From Polynucleobacter sp. AP-Titi-500A-B4 (GTDB lineage Bacteria; Pseudomonadota; Gammaproteobacteria; Burkholderiales; Burkholderiaceae): DNA of 64,000 bases. The notes beneath the pieces are model-generated. The model worked only from the letters and a program-made list of their open reading frames with translations, searched no databases and was not told where the DNA came from. Positions 17,212 to 25,805 of the stretch are shown here, piece after piece. Numbering within the stretch: position 1 is the first letter of the stretch; every line of letters begins with the position of its first letter. The DNA is taken from NCBI RefSeq assembly GCF_018688095.1, contig NZ_CP061311.1, forward strand, positions 556,861 through 620,860, in the 5' to 3' direction. A program made the translations under genes and the position numbers.

Positions 17212-18675
17212 ATGCGACTCATTCAAAAAGCACTCACTTTTGACGATGTGCTCCTCGTACCGGCTTATTCTTCGGTACTCCCTCGAGATGCCAGTTTGGC
17301 AAGTAAATTAACTCGGGATATTTCACTAAATACACCATTGGTGTCCGCTGCGATGGATACCGTCACTGAAGGTCGATTGGCAATTGCTATGGCCAGTGAA
17401 GGTGGTATCGGCATCATCCATAAAAACTTAAAGCCTGCAGAGCAAGCGCGTGAAGTGGCCAAAGTAAAGCGTTATGAATCAGGCGTACTGCGTGACCCAA
17501 TTACGATTGGTCCGGATGTTACTTTGCGTCAAGTTATTCAACTTTCTCGTGAACATGGATTTTCAGGATTTCCAGTTTTGGTTGGCAAAGAAGTTGTCGG
17601 CATTATTACGAACCGCGATTTGCGTTTTGAAGAAGATCTAGATGCTCCAGTAAAAACCAAGATGACCCCACGCGAGCGTTTGGTCACTGTAAAAGAAGGT
17701 TGCTCATTAGACGAAGCAAAACGCCTGATGAGTCAACATCGTCTCGAGCGTGTTTTGGTTGTGAATGACAAATTTGAATTGCGCGGCTTAATCACTGTTA
17801 AAGATATTCTGAAGGCCACTGAGCATCCAAATGCTTGTAAAGATAGCGAAGGCAAGTTACGTGTGGGCGCGGCAGTTGGTGTTGGTCCAGATAATGATGA
17901 GCGCATTGAGCTTCTGGTGCGAGCTGGTGTTGATGTGATTGTGGTGGATACGGCACACGGCCATAGCCAGGGCGTATTAGATCGCGTCAAATGGGTTAAG
18001 AAAAATTATCCTCACGTACAAGTCATTGGCGGCAATATTGCAACGGGTGATGCCGCAAAAGCATTGGCCGACCATGGTGCCGATGGCGTCAAGGTTGGTA
18101 TTGGCCCAGGCTCGATTTGTACCACTCGTATTGTTGCTGGTGTCGGCGTTCCACAAATCACAGCAATTGTGAATGTGGCTAATGCACTAAAAGGCACAGG
18201 CATTCCTTTGATTGCTGACGGCGGTGTTCGTTATTCAGGTGACGTTGCTAAAGCCTTAGCAGCAGGTGCAAGCTCTGTGATGATGGGCGGTATGTTTGCT
18301 GGCACAGAAGAAGCGCCTGGAGAAGTCTTCTTGTATCAAGGGCGCTCATACAAGAGTTATCGTGGTATGGGCTCTTTGGGTGCGATGGCGGATGGCTCAG
18401 CTGATCGTTATTTCCAGAGTGACATCGTTGCTAATGCTGAGAAGCTTGTACCAGAAGGTATTGAAGGACAGGTTCCCTACAAAGGTAGCGTGCTTGCGAT
18501 CTTGCATCAACTGACCGGCGGTATTCGTTCCTCCATGGGTTATCTCGGTTGCAAGACCATTGCCGAACTTCATGAAAAAGCCAATTTTGTGGAAATTACA
18601 TCAGCGGGTGTGCGTGAGTCACATGTTCATGATGTGAAGATCACTAAGGAAGCCCCGAATTACCACATTGATTAA
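17212..18675 (+). CDS. guaB: Inosine-5'-monophosphate dehydrogenase
   Basis: The 487-residue enzyme oxidises IMP to XMP with NAD+, the first step of GMP synthesis. LTFDDVLLVPAYSSVLPRD is the usual start; a CBS pair is inserted at about residues 93-205; the catalytic Cys is in KVGIGPGSICTTRIVAGVG, followed by the IMP-binding GGVRYSGDVAKALAAGA and the flap RGMGSLGAM. It starts 26 bases after rnfH and is followed by guaA, which uses its product. Confidence 0.98.
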   Translation: MRLIQKALTFDDVLLVPAYSSVLPRDASLASKLTRDISLNTPLVSAAMDTVTEGRLAIAMASEGGIGIIHKNLKPAEQAREVAKVKRYESGVLRDPITIGPDVTLRQVIQLSREHGFSGFPVLVGKEVVGIITNRDLRFEEDLDAPVKTKMTPRERLVTVKEGCSLDEAKRLMSQHRLERVLVVNDKFELRGLITVKDILKATEHPNACKDSEGKLRVGAAVGVGPDNDERIELLVRAGVDVIVVDTAHGHSQGVLDRVKWVKKNYPHVQVIGGNIATGDAAKALADHGADGVKVGIGPGSICTTRIVAGVGVPQITAIVNVANALKGTGIPLIADGGVRYSGDVAKALAAGASSVMMGGMFAGTEEAPGEVFLYQGRSYKSYRGMGSLGAMADGSADRYFQSDIVANAEKLVPEGIEGQVPYKGSVLAILHQLTGGIRSSMGYLGCKTIAELHEKANFVEITSAGVRESHVHDVKITKEAPNYHID

Positions 18676-18724
18676 TCATTAAACAAAAGCTGAAATTAAG
18701 GCTGAATTCAAGACTGACCTTTTC

Positions 18725-20332
18725 GTGCACGACAAAATACTGATTCTCGACTTTGGTTCACAAGTAACTCAATTAATTGCAAGACGTGTGCGTGATGCAA
18801 GGGTGTATTCAGAAATCCACCCTTATGATTGCGATCCAGAATTTATTCGCCAATTTATTCAAGAGCAGGGCGGAAAGGGAATCATTCTCTCTGGCGGTCC
18901 CAGCTCAGTCACAGAAGACGGCAGTCCACGTGCTCCGCAAATCGTATTTGAATTAGGCGTTCCCGTTCTGGGTATTTGCTATGGTATGCAAACCATGGCA
19001 ACCCAACTGGGTGGCGCGGTCGCTTCAGCAGAGTCATTGGGCAAAGCGCGAGAGTTTGGCTACTCTGAAGTACGAGCACATGGCCACACGAATTTACTCA
19101 AAGGCATTCAGGATTTTTCGACCAGCGAAGGCCACGGCATTCTGAAAGTCTGGATGAGTCATGGGGATTCAGTAACCACTATGCCGCCATCATTCAAATT
19201 GATGGCTTCTACAGAGTCTTGTCCAATTGCTGGAATGGCTGATGAAGAGCGCCGCTTTTATGCATTCCAATTTCATCCTGAGGTAACTCACACTATTCAA
19301 GGCACCGCAATCCTGGAGCGTTTTGTGCATGAGATTTGTAGGTGCAAGCCCGATTGGGTGATGGGCGATTACATTGCTGAAGCAGTTGAAAACATTCGCA
19401 AGCAAGTTGGCAACGAAGAAGTCATTCTTGGTCTGTCTGGTGGTGTGGACTCTAGTGTTGCTGCTGCTTTGATTCATCGTGCCATTGGCGATCAATTGAC
19501 TTGTGTGTTTGTTGATCATGGCCTACTTCGCCTGAATGAAGGCGATATGGTGATGGAGATGTTCGCGCGCAATCTTGGTGTCAAGGTGATTCGCGTTGAT
19601 GCAAAAGATACTTTCATGGGTGAATTGGCTGGCGTTTCTGATCCTGAAGCTAAGCGCAAAATTATCGGTAAAGAGTTTGTTGAAATTTTCCAGAGTGAGT
19701 CTGGCAAGATTAAGAATGCTAAGTGGTTAGCACAAGGCACCATTTATCCTGATGTGATTGAGTCCGCCGGTAAAGGTAAGAAGGGTGCACATACCATTAA
19801 GAGTCACCACAACGTTGGCGGTCTTCCTGAAGATATGCATCTTAAGTTGCTTGAGCCATTACGTGAGCTGTTTAAGGATGAAGTGCGTGAACTAGGTGTT
19901 GCTCTAGGTCTGCCTCGTGAGATGGTCTATCGCCACCCATTCCCAGGTCCTGGCTTGGGTGTGCGCATCTTGGGTGAAGTCAAAGCTGAATTTGCTAGCC
20001 TCTTGCAACGTGCTGACGCGATCTTCATCGAAGAGTTACGTAATACGATTGATGAAGTCAGTCAAAAATCTTGGTATGACCTCACTAGCCAAGCTTTTGC
20101 TGTTTTCTTGCCAGTGAAATCGGTTGGCGTAATGGGTGATGGTAGAACTTATGAATATGTGGTTGCACTCAGAGCAGTGCAAACACAAGACTTTATGACA
20201 GCCCATTGGGCGCATTTGCCTCACGACTTGCTTGGTAAGGTTTCTAACCGCATCATTAATGAAGTGCGGGGCATCAATCGCGTTGTCTACGATATCAGTG
20301 GAAAGCCGCCTGCAACCATTGAGTGGGAATAA
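18725..20332 (+). CDS. guaA: GMP synthase (glutamine-hydrolysing)
   Basis: The 535-residue enzyme aminates XMP to GMP. The class I glutaminase domain has GVPVLGICYGMQTMA (nucleophile Cys) and FQFHPEVTHT (His and Glu); the ATP pyrophosphatase domain has GLSGGVDSSVAAALIH; the C-terminal dimerisation domain ends ISGKPPATIEWE. The start is a GTG giving MHDKILILDFGSQ, the usual N-terminus. The last codons form the 5' arm of a terminator that runs up to the next gene. Confidence 0.98.
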   Translation: MHDKILILDFGSQVTQLIARRVRDARVYSEIHPYDCDPEFIRQFIQEQGGKGIILSGGPSSVTEDGSPRAPQIVFELGVPVLGICYGMQTMATQLGGAVASAESLGKAREFGYSEVRAHGHTNLLKGIQDFSTSEGHGILKVWMSHGDSVTTMPPSFKLMASTESCPIAGMADEERRFYAFQFHPEVTHTIQGTAILERFVHEICRCKPDWVMGDYIAEAVENIRKQVGNEEVILGLSGGVDSSVAAALIHRAIGDQLTCVFVDHGLLRLNEGDMVMEMFARNLGVKVIRVDAKDTFMGELAGVSDPEAKRKIIGKEFVEIFQSESGKIKNAKWLAQGTIYPDVIESAGKGKKGAHTIKSHHNVGGLPEDMHLKLLEPLRELFKDEVRELGVALGLPREMVYRHPFPGPGLGVRILGEVKAEFASLLQRADAIFIEELRNTIDEVSQKSWYDLTSQAFAVFLPVKSVGVMGDGRTYEYVVALRAVQTQDFMTAHWAHLPHDLLGKVSNRIINEVRGINRVVYDISGKPPATIEWE

Positions 20333-20351
20333 CTCTCCCCACTCACTTTTT
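20320..20351 (+). terminator. Intrinsic terminator overlapping the guaA stop codon
   Basis: TGAGTGGG (20320-20327) and CCCACTCA (20338-20345) form a perfect 8-bp stem around a 10-base loop containing the guaA TAA, followed by five T (20347-20351). The T-run ends 2 bases before the ATG of the DUF455 gene. A ribosome finishing guaA would cover the stem, so termination may depend on how closely translation follows transcription. Confidence 0.75.
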
Positions 20352-20353
20352 AT

Positions 20354-21151
20354 ATGATTGAGTTACGCCAAGCCGCTCTAGAGATTCTGGCAATTACAGA
20401 TGCGCAAATCAAAGTAGGTCGGGTCTCTCAATTATTCGACGAATATCAAGAGCGGCGGATCACCCTTAATCCCACTGTGATATTGAGTGAGCAGAATCTC
20501 GAGCTACCTGGCCGACCAAGTAAACCAGAGTTAATTCCTCCTTTACAAGTTCCTAAAAGAAGAATGGATAGCGTTGAGGGTCGGATATCTCTATTGCATT
20601 CGCTCGCGCATATTGAATTCAATGCGATCAATCTTGCTTTGGATGCTATCTGGCGTTTTTCAGGGATGCCTATCCAATACTATGAAGATTGGCTTAAGGT
20701 CGCCAAAGAAGAGTCGTACCACTTCACCATAGTGAATGAATATATTCAATCATTTGGGTTTACTTATGGCGATTTTCCTGCGCATAACAGCTTGTGGGAG
20801 ATGGTTGAGAGAACCAAAGATGCTGTCATTGCCAGAATGGCGCTAGTACCGAGAACTATGGAGGCTAGGGGCTTGGATGCTGTGCCAATGATTCGTGATC
20901 GCTTTAAGCAAATTAAAGAAGTCGGCGCAGTAGAAATTCTGGAAATTATTCTTCGCGATGAAGTTGGTCATGTGGCTATTGGCAATCATTGGTTTAATTT
21001 TTTATGCACAAAAGACCAACTTTTGCCAATCTCTGCCTATAGGGATTTAGCAAAAAAATACTGCGCGCCAAAATTAAGAGGTCCATTCAATATGGAGGCA
21101 CGCAGGCGTGCTGGATTTAGTGAGGAAGAGCTTAATCTGCTTGGGGTATAG
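20354..21151 (+). CDS. DUF455 ferritin-like di-iron protein
   Basis: The 265-residue helical protein is of the DUF455 family. Candidate iron ligands are the Glu and His in HSLAHIEFNAINLA, EESYHF and RDEVGHVAIGNHW, which follow the ExxH pattern of ferritin-like four-helix bundles. The family role is unproven; oxidative or tRNA-modifying di-iron chemistry is possible. The ATG at 20354 has no ribosome site because it follows the guaA terminator directly; the next Met (20563) would remove part of the family N-terminus, so I keep the first. Confidence 0.85.
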   Translation: MIELRQAALEILAITDAQIKVGRVSQLFDEYQERRITLNPTVILSEQNLELPGRPSKPELIPPLQVPKRRMDSVEGRISLLHSLAHIEFNAINLALDAIWRFSGMPIQYYEDWLKVAKEESYHFTIVNEYIQSFGFTYGDFPAHNSLWEMVERTKDAVIARMALVPRTMEARGLDAVPMIRDRFKQIKEVGAVEILEIILRDEVGHVAIGNHWFNFLCTKDQLLPISAYRDLAKKYCAPKLRGPFNMEARRRAGFSEEELNLLGV

Positions 21152-21178
21152 TTTGTTTAATCATTATTAGGAGGGCAT

Positions 21179-21877
21179 ATGAATCCATCTCGTCGCACAT
21201 TCATCGTATCGGCCGCGCTGGCTCCAGTTGCTTGTGGCGTACCTCTTGGGTATGAGCGTGGCACACCAGTTGCACAGCCTAATCCAATGCCGACAGTTCG
21301 GGCCCCACAGGTGGGTCAGGAGTGGACCTATATCAAGCGCAATGTATTTGATGGAAAAACTATTGGACTAGTTACTGAACGTGTTGCAAGCGTTAGCTCA
21401 ACCATTGTGATCCAAAGGTCGATTGATGGTAATCAACTGCCCAATGAAATTCAGGGGCCTTGGGGTACGGTGCAGACTGATCCGCAATGGCCTAAGCTGG
21501 TCAGCTTTAACCCAGCCATTCCTTTATGGCCACAAGAGTTGACGGCTACTTGGAATAAGCAATTCAATACCAAATACAGCATTGGTGGCTATCCAGATGG
21601 CAAACTTGGTTGGCAGGAGTACATGAGTGCCCATGGATGGGAGCAGATCTCAGTTCCTGCCGGTACCTTCTTAACCTTGCGTTATCAGAGTTTAATTAAC
21701 TATGAGAGTGAAGACGACAATAAAGTAAATTGCATTCGTAAAGAAACGGTTTGGTTTGCCCCAAGCATTGGTCGTTGGGTTGCACGCGAAACTTCTGGCT
21801 CATACATGATCCAGGGTCAGTTGGGTATGCCCAACCTAGAAGATAGTCTTCAATGGCAACTCACTTCATACAAATAA
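21179..21877 (+). CDS. Exported protein, probable Tat lipoprotein, paralogue of the next gene
   Basis: The 232-residue protein starts MNPSRRTFIVSAALAPVACG. SRRTFI fits the twin-arginine motif and PVAC is a loose lipobox, so export by Tat with lipid attachment is possible. The rest is a beta-rich domain with Trp-containing segments: TVRAPQVGQEWTY, PLWPQELTATWN, VPAGTFLTLRYQS and WFAPSIGRWVARE. GGAGG just before the ATG is a strong ribosome site. I know no function. It is clearly duplicated in the following gene, which starts inside its last 25 bases. Confidence 0.75.
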   Translation: MNPSRRTFIVSAALAPVACGVPLGYERGTPVAQPNPMPTVRAPQVGQEWTYIKRNVFDGKTIGLVTERVASVSSTIVIQRSIDGNQLPNEIQGPWGTVQTDPQWPKLVSFNPAIPLWPQELTATWNKQFNTKYSIGGYPDGKLGWQEYMSAHGWEQISVPAGTFLTLRYQSLINYESEDDNKVNCIRKETVWFAPSIGRWVARETSGSYMIQGQLGMPNLEDSLQWQLTSYK

Positions 21878-22581
21878 AAAACTTGCGTAGATTATTTTTA
21901 GCAGTCCTGCCAATTTTATTGGCGGGATGTATTTCTTCGCAACCTTTTCCCGAAGGCGTTAATATTGGCCAACCTATTCCTCAGCCGACAGTGCGCGCGC
22001 CGAAAGTTGGGCAAGAGTGGGTCTATCAGATTCGCAATGTATTCAATCAAGAAATTATTGATACCGTAACCGAGAGAGTTATCTCGATCGGTACGGAAAT
22101 TCGCATCGCAAGATCTGGTGCGAAAGCAGGCCCCCTTCCAGATGAAATCCAATCACCGTGGGGTTATGTATTGCAAGATCCACATTGGAGCCCGCCACAA
22201 AAATTTCAGCAGGCAATTCCACTTTGGCCAGAGCAGCTTCAACCTGGCTGGAATCGATTCTATAAAACCCGCTATCAAGTTCCAGCCTATCCTAACGCTA
22301 GTTATTACTGGGGTCTGAGTGTGACGGCAGTGAGTTGGGAGCAAATTCAAGCGCCAGCTGGTAAGTTTCTGGTCCTTCGTTATCACAATGAAGCCCCGTA
22401 TTTCGAGAGTAATGACCTCTTTAGGGTTCAAAACATTCGGGACGAAGATGTTTGGTTTTCACCGGAAATCGGTCGCTGGGTTATCCGCAGGGGTAGTGGA
22501 CGTTACATTACTCCTGGAGTTTTCTGGTCTAACGCCTATTGGGAAGATTTTCTGCAGTGGGAGTTGGTCTCCTGGAAGTAA
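21853..22581 (+). CDS. Lipoprotein, paralogue of the preceding gene
   Basis: The 242-residue protein has a Sec-type lipoprotein signal, RLFLAVLPILLAGC, with lipobox LAGC. Its domain matches the upstream protein segment by segment: PTVRAPKVGQEWVY, QAIPLWPEQLQPGWN, APAGKFLVLRYHN and VWFSPEIGRWVIRR. The ATG at 21853 overlaps the previous gene; a TTG at 21883 would also leave an intact signal. The product should sit in a membrane facing the periplasm; the role is unknown. Confidence 0.75.
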   Translation: MATHFIQIKNLRRLFLAVLPILLAGCISSQPFPEGVNIGQPIPQPTVRAPKVGQEWVYQIRNVFNQEIIDTVTERVISIGTEIRIARSGAKAGPLPDEIQSPWGYVLQDPHWSPPQKFQQAIPLWPEQLQPGWNRFYKTRYQVPAYPNASYYWGLSVTAVSWEQIQAPAGKFLVLRYHNEAPYFESNDLFRVQNIRDEDVWFSPEIGRWVIRRGSGRYITPGVFWSNAYWEDFLQWELVSWK

Positions 22582-22609
22582 GCAAAGCGCTTAAAATAGG
22601 CGAATTGCT

Positions 22610-23263
22610 ATGTATACCGTTAAAGAACTATTCCCAACCCTGCAAGGTGAAGGCACTCATGCTGGACGTGCTGCTGTCTTTTGTCGTTTTGCTGGCTGCA
22701 ACCTGTGGAGTGGTCGCGAAGAAGATCGTGCCACAGCAGTTTGCCAATTTTGCGATACAGACTTTGTAGGTAGTGATGGCATTGGTGGCGGGAAATTTGA
22801 GGCCGCGAAAGAATTAGCTGATGCTATTGAAGCTGCATGGAGAAGTACTGCCGCAGGACCTCAACAACGCTATGTTGTTTTCACCGGCGGTGAGCCGCTG
22901 CTGCAGTTAGATGAAACGTTAATTGCTGCGCTTCACCAAAAAGGTTTTGAGGTTGCAATTGAGACTAATGGCACGATTCAGGTTCCAAAAGGCGTTGATT
23001 GGGTTTGCGTGAGTCCAAAAGCAGGTTCTGATTTGATTGTGCTGCAAGCAAATGAATTGAAATTGGTCGTGCCTCAGGCTGGCCATGATTCTGTAGAAAA
23101 GTTAATGGCCCGCTTTGAGAAGATGGATTATCGCAATCGCTTCTTGCAACCTATGGATGGACCAAATCTCAAAAGTAATACAGAGTTGGCGGTAGGTCTA
23201 TGCCAAAAGCGTCCATTATGGAGATTGAGCATTCAATCGCATAAACTGATTGGAATTCGATAA
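22610..23263 (+). CDS. queE: 7-carboxy-7-deazaguanine synthase QueE
   Basis: The 217-residue radical SAM enzyme makes the deazaguanine ring of queuosine. FPTLQGEGTHAGRAAVFCRF is the N-terminal signature; the cluster cysteines are in FAGCNLWSG and AVCQFCDTD, with a longer insert between them than in standard radical SAM proteins, as in this family. TGGEPLLQ is the SAM-binding GGE motif. queD follows, so two steps of queuosine synthesis are adjacent. Confidence 0.95.
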   Translation: MYTVKELFPTLQGEGTHAGRAAVFCRFAGCNLWSGREEDRATAVCQFCDTDFVGSDGIGGGKFEAAKELADAIEAAWRSTAAGPQQRYVVFTGGEPLLQLDETLIAALHQKGFEVAIETNGTIQVPKGVDWVCVSPKAGSDLIVLQANELKLVVPQAGHDSVEKLMARFEKMDYRNRFLQPMDGPNLKSNTELAVGLCQKRPLWRLSIQSHKLIGIR

Positions 23264-23294
23264 ATGGGTCAAGCCCAATTCTTTTAAGTACCAA

Positions 23295-23759
23295 ATGACT
23301 AGTAAACAACCCGCTATCTCCATTACCCGACGCCTTGAGTTTGACTCAGGACATCGCATCCCTAACCATGATGGGCAGTGTAGGCACTTGCATGGCCATC
23401 GCTATGCTATTGAAGTGACTTTGACTGGTGAGGTAGCAGATCATCCTGGTAAAGCGGATGATGGCATGGTTCTGGATTTCGGTGACATTAAAAAACTGAC
23501 TAATCAATATGTGGTCGAGCAATGGGACCATGCTTTTTTAGTCGCCAAAGAAGACGAAGGTTTAGTGGCTTTCTTAGCAACCTTACCGAATCATAAAACT
23601 GTCATCATGGAGCATGTTCCCACGGTAGAGAATCTCGCCAATGCTGCCTTTGTAATTTTGCAGCCAGTGTTTGCTAAAGCATTTGGTGGTCGCCTGCAAC
23701 TTTCGGCGATCCGTCTTTATGAAACTCCGAATTGCTGGGCTGACGTACATCCTTCCTAA
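23295..23759 (+). CDS. queD: 6-carboxytetrahydropterin synthase QueD
   Basis: The 154-residue protein converts dihydroneopterin triphosphate to 6-carboxytetrahydropterin, the QueE substrate pathway. FDSGHRIPNHDGQCRHLHGH carries the zinc histidines and the catalytic Cys; EQWDHAFLV and PTVENLANAAF are later family motifs. The frame is open from 23250, but the ATG at 23295 gives the normal length and does not overlap queE. Its TAA is followed at once by the tadA ATG. Confidence 0.95.
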   Translation: MTSKQPAISITRRLEFDSGHRIPNHDGQCRHLHGHRYAIEVTLTGEVADHPGKADDGMVLDFGDIKKLTNQYVVEQWDHAFLVAKEDEGLVAFLATLPNHKTVIMEHVPTVENLANAAFVILQPVFAKAFGGRLQLSAIRLYETPNCWADVHPS

Positions 23760-24218
23760 ATGAATCAAGCTGAACTTGATCGTCAGTTTATGGAGCAAGC
23801 AATAGAGCAAGCTCAGTTAGCTGCTGCCGCAAATGAAGTGCCTGTTGGTGCGGTATTAGTGCGTGACGGCAAGGTGATATCTAAAGCGTTTAATAAGCCC
23901 ATCACCAATCATGATCCAAGTGCACATGCAGAAATGTTGGCGCTAAGAGAAGCGGCAAACGCAGAAGAAAATTATCGCCTTCCAGGTAGCACCTTATATG
24001 TCACTCTAGAGCCTTGTGCGATGTGTTCTGGGGCCATTCTTCATGCAAGAGTAGATCGGGTTGTCTTTGGCGCAACAGATCCTAAAACTGGTGCCGCCGG
24101 AAGCGTTTTAGATGTATTCTCTTCAAAACAAATCAATCATCAAACCAGTGTTGAGGGTGGCGTTATGAGTGAAGAATGCGGTCAATTACTACGCAGCTTC
24201 TTTAAGGAGCGACGTTGA
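23760..24218 (+). CDS. tadA: tRNA adenosine(34) deaminase TadA
   Basis: The 152-residue zinc deaminase converts A34 to inosine in tRNA-Arg(ACG). HAEMLALREAAN supplies the zinc His and catalytic Glu, and LEPCAMCSGAILHAR the two zinc Cys. EVPVGAVLVRDGKVI precedes them as usual. It sits directly behind queD, with no spacer, and its stop overlaps the TTG start of ldcA, so the tRNA-modification genes and ldcA are probably one transcript. Confidence 0.95.
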   Translation: MNQAELDRQFMEQAIEQAQLAAAANEVPVGAVLVRDGKVISKAFNKPITNHDPSAHAEMLALREAANAEENYRLPGSTLYVTLEPCAMCSGAILHARVDRVVFGATDPKTGAAGSVLDVFSSKQINHQTSVEGGVMSEECGQLLRSFFKERR

Positions 24219-25159
24219 ACTCCATTCATCTGATTGCCCCATCAGGCGCTAGCCTTGATGAGAAAAGTCCGTTGGCCGGAATTGCTTGGCTTAAGAGTCA
24301 AGGTATCTCGGTTCAGAACCCCGAGTGTGTGCAGCGTGTTCACGAGCGTTTTGCAGGCAGTGATGCTGAGCGACTAAGCGAGCTAAATCAATTGGTAGCA
24401 TTAGATCCAAAACAGATTGTGATGGCAATGCGCGGAGGCTACGGCGTTCATCGCCTCCTGCCGAAGATTGAATGGGCTGCAATTGCAGCGACTGTTAAGA
24501 GTGGTTTGCAGATTTGTGGGCATAGCGACTTTACGACCTTTGAGCTTGGCCTCTTGGCCAAGACAGGCGCGATTACTTTATCTGGCCCTATGCTTAATTA
24601 TGACTTTGGCAGAATGGATGAGAGCGGCTCTCCAATTGCTCCAGATGAGTTTATGTGGAAACATTTTCTGTCTGCAGTGCAAGATCGAAAACTAGACTGC
24701 GCTATTCATTCACCCCAAGCCTTCTTGGGTCAGGCAACTTCAGGGACAGTCACTGGCATGCTGTGGGGTGGCAACCTCACTGTATTGGCCAGTCTGATCG
24801 GAACGCCTTACTTACCGTCAGTAGATCAAACCAAGGGTGGTATCTTGTTCTTAGAAGATGTCAACGAGCATCCTTACCGCCTTGAGAGAACCTTGATGCA
24901 ATTATTGGATGCTGGGGTGCTAAGTAATCAGGCTGCAATATTGTTGGGTGGTTTCTCGGCCTATCGTTTGTATGACAACGATAAAGGCTATACCCTTGAG
25001 CGTGCCATTGAGGTGATTCGTGATCGTCTACCAAAAGCGATTCCAATATTGACTGACTTACCATTTGGTCATCAGGCTAATAAACTGACTTTGCCTGTTG
25101 GGGCAAATGCAACTTTAGAGTTCGGCGCCACAGGTTTTAGTTTGAAATCGACTTGGTGA
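24215..25159 (+). CDS. ldcA: LD-carboxypeptidase (S66 family)
   Basis: The 314-residue protein is of the S66 muropeptide LD-carboxypeptidase family, which trims the terminal D-Ala from cytoplasmic tetrapeptides in wall recycling. IHLIAPSG opens it; MAMRGGYGVHRLLP and CGHSDFTTFELG contain the conserved glycine region and the likely Ser nucleophile; LFLEDVNEHPYRLERTL and LPFGHQANKLTLPVG should hold the Glu and His. The start is a TTG that overlaps the tadA TGA; no ATG gives the complete N-terminus. Confidence 0.9.
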   Translation: MNSIHLIAPSGASLDEKSPLAGIAWLKSQGISVQNPECVQRVHERFAGSDAERLSELNQLVALDPKQIVMAMRGGYGVHRLLPKIEWAAIAATVKSGLQICGHSDFTTFELGLLAKTGAITLSGPMLNYDFGRMDESGSPIAPDEFMWKHFLSAVQDRKLDCAIHSPQAFLGQATSGTVTGMLWGGNLTVLASLIGTPYLPSVDQTKGGILFLEDVNEHPYRLERTLMQLLDAGVLSNQAAILLGGFSAYRLYDNDKGYTLERAIEVIRDRLPKAIPILTDLPFGHQANKLTLPVGANATLEFGATGFSLKSTW

Positions 25160-25166
25160 AAATCTC

Positions 25167-25793
25167 TTGAAAAGATTTGTCATTCCTATTTTTATTTTTG
25201 TAGCGCTGACTTTTATGGGGGCTGCAGTGGCAATCGAAGAGCCGAAATATTCTGTTATTGAAAAGACGCCGCCATTTGAATTGAGATCTTATGCGCCGAT
25301 GATTTTGGCTGAAGTGCAGGTTGATGGAGACTTGGATGAGGCCTCAAGCCAAGGTTTTCGACTAATTGCGGCTTATATCTTTGGGCAAAATCAAGTGAGT
25401 GAAAAAATTGCCATGACTGTGCCAGTAGCGGTGGAAGAGCAGTCTAGCAAAAGCACTAAGATTGCAATGACTGCTCCCGTCAATATTGAGAGCAATGCTG
25501 GCCAATGGGCGGTTTCTTTTGTGATGCCCTCTGAATACACTATGGAAACCTTACCTAAGCCCCTTAATTCAAAGGTGAAAATAAGGCAAATTCCAGCGGT
25601 GAAAAGAGCGGTAGTAACTTTTTCTGGTTTTTATAACAGCCAAAAAGTCGCTGAAAAAACGGTAGAGCTAGAAGAGTGGATGAAGACAAAAAATCTGCAA
25701 GCAATAGGAGTGCCGAAATTTGCTCGTTACAACCCGCCTTGGTCACTGCCTTTCATGCGCCGCAATGAGATCATGATCGATGTGCGTGATTAG
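25167..25793 (+). CDS. SOUL family heme-binding protein, exported
   Basis: The 208-residue protein begins with a TTG and a signal peptide (RFVIPIFIFVALTFMGAAVA), then a SOUL/HEBP domain: EEPKYSVIEKTPPFELRSYA, then two copies of the KIAMTxPV motif (SEKIAMTVPVAVE and TKIAMTAPVNIE) and PWSLPFMRRNEIMIDV at the end. SOUL proteins bind heme or porphyrins; the bacterial role is unclear. It lies 7 bases after ldcA and converges with rlmJ. Confidence 0.88.
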   Translation: MKRFVIPIFIFVALTFMGAAVAIEEPKYSVIEKTPPFELRSYAPMILAEVQVDGDLDEASSQGFRLIAAYIFGQNQVSEKIAMTVPVAVEEQSSKSTKIAMTAPVNIESNAGQWAVSFVMPSEYTMETLPKPLNSKVKIRQIPAVKRAVVTFSGFYNSQKVAEKTVELEEWMKTKNLQAIGVPKFARYNPPWSLPFMRRNEIMIDVRD

Positions 25794-25805
25794 CCAGAAA
25801 TTAGC

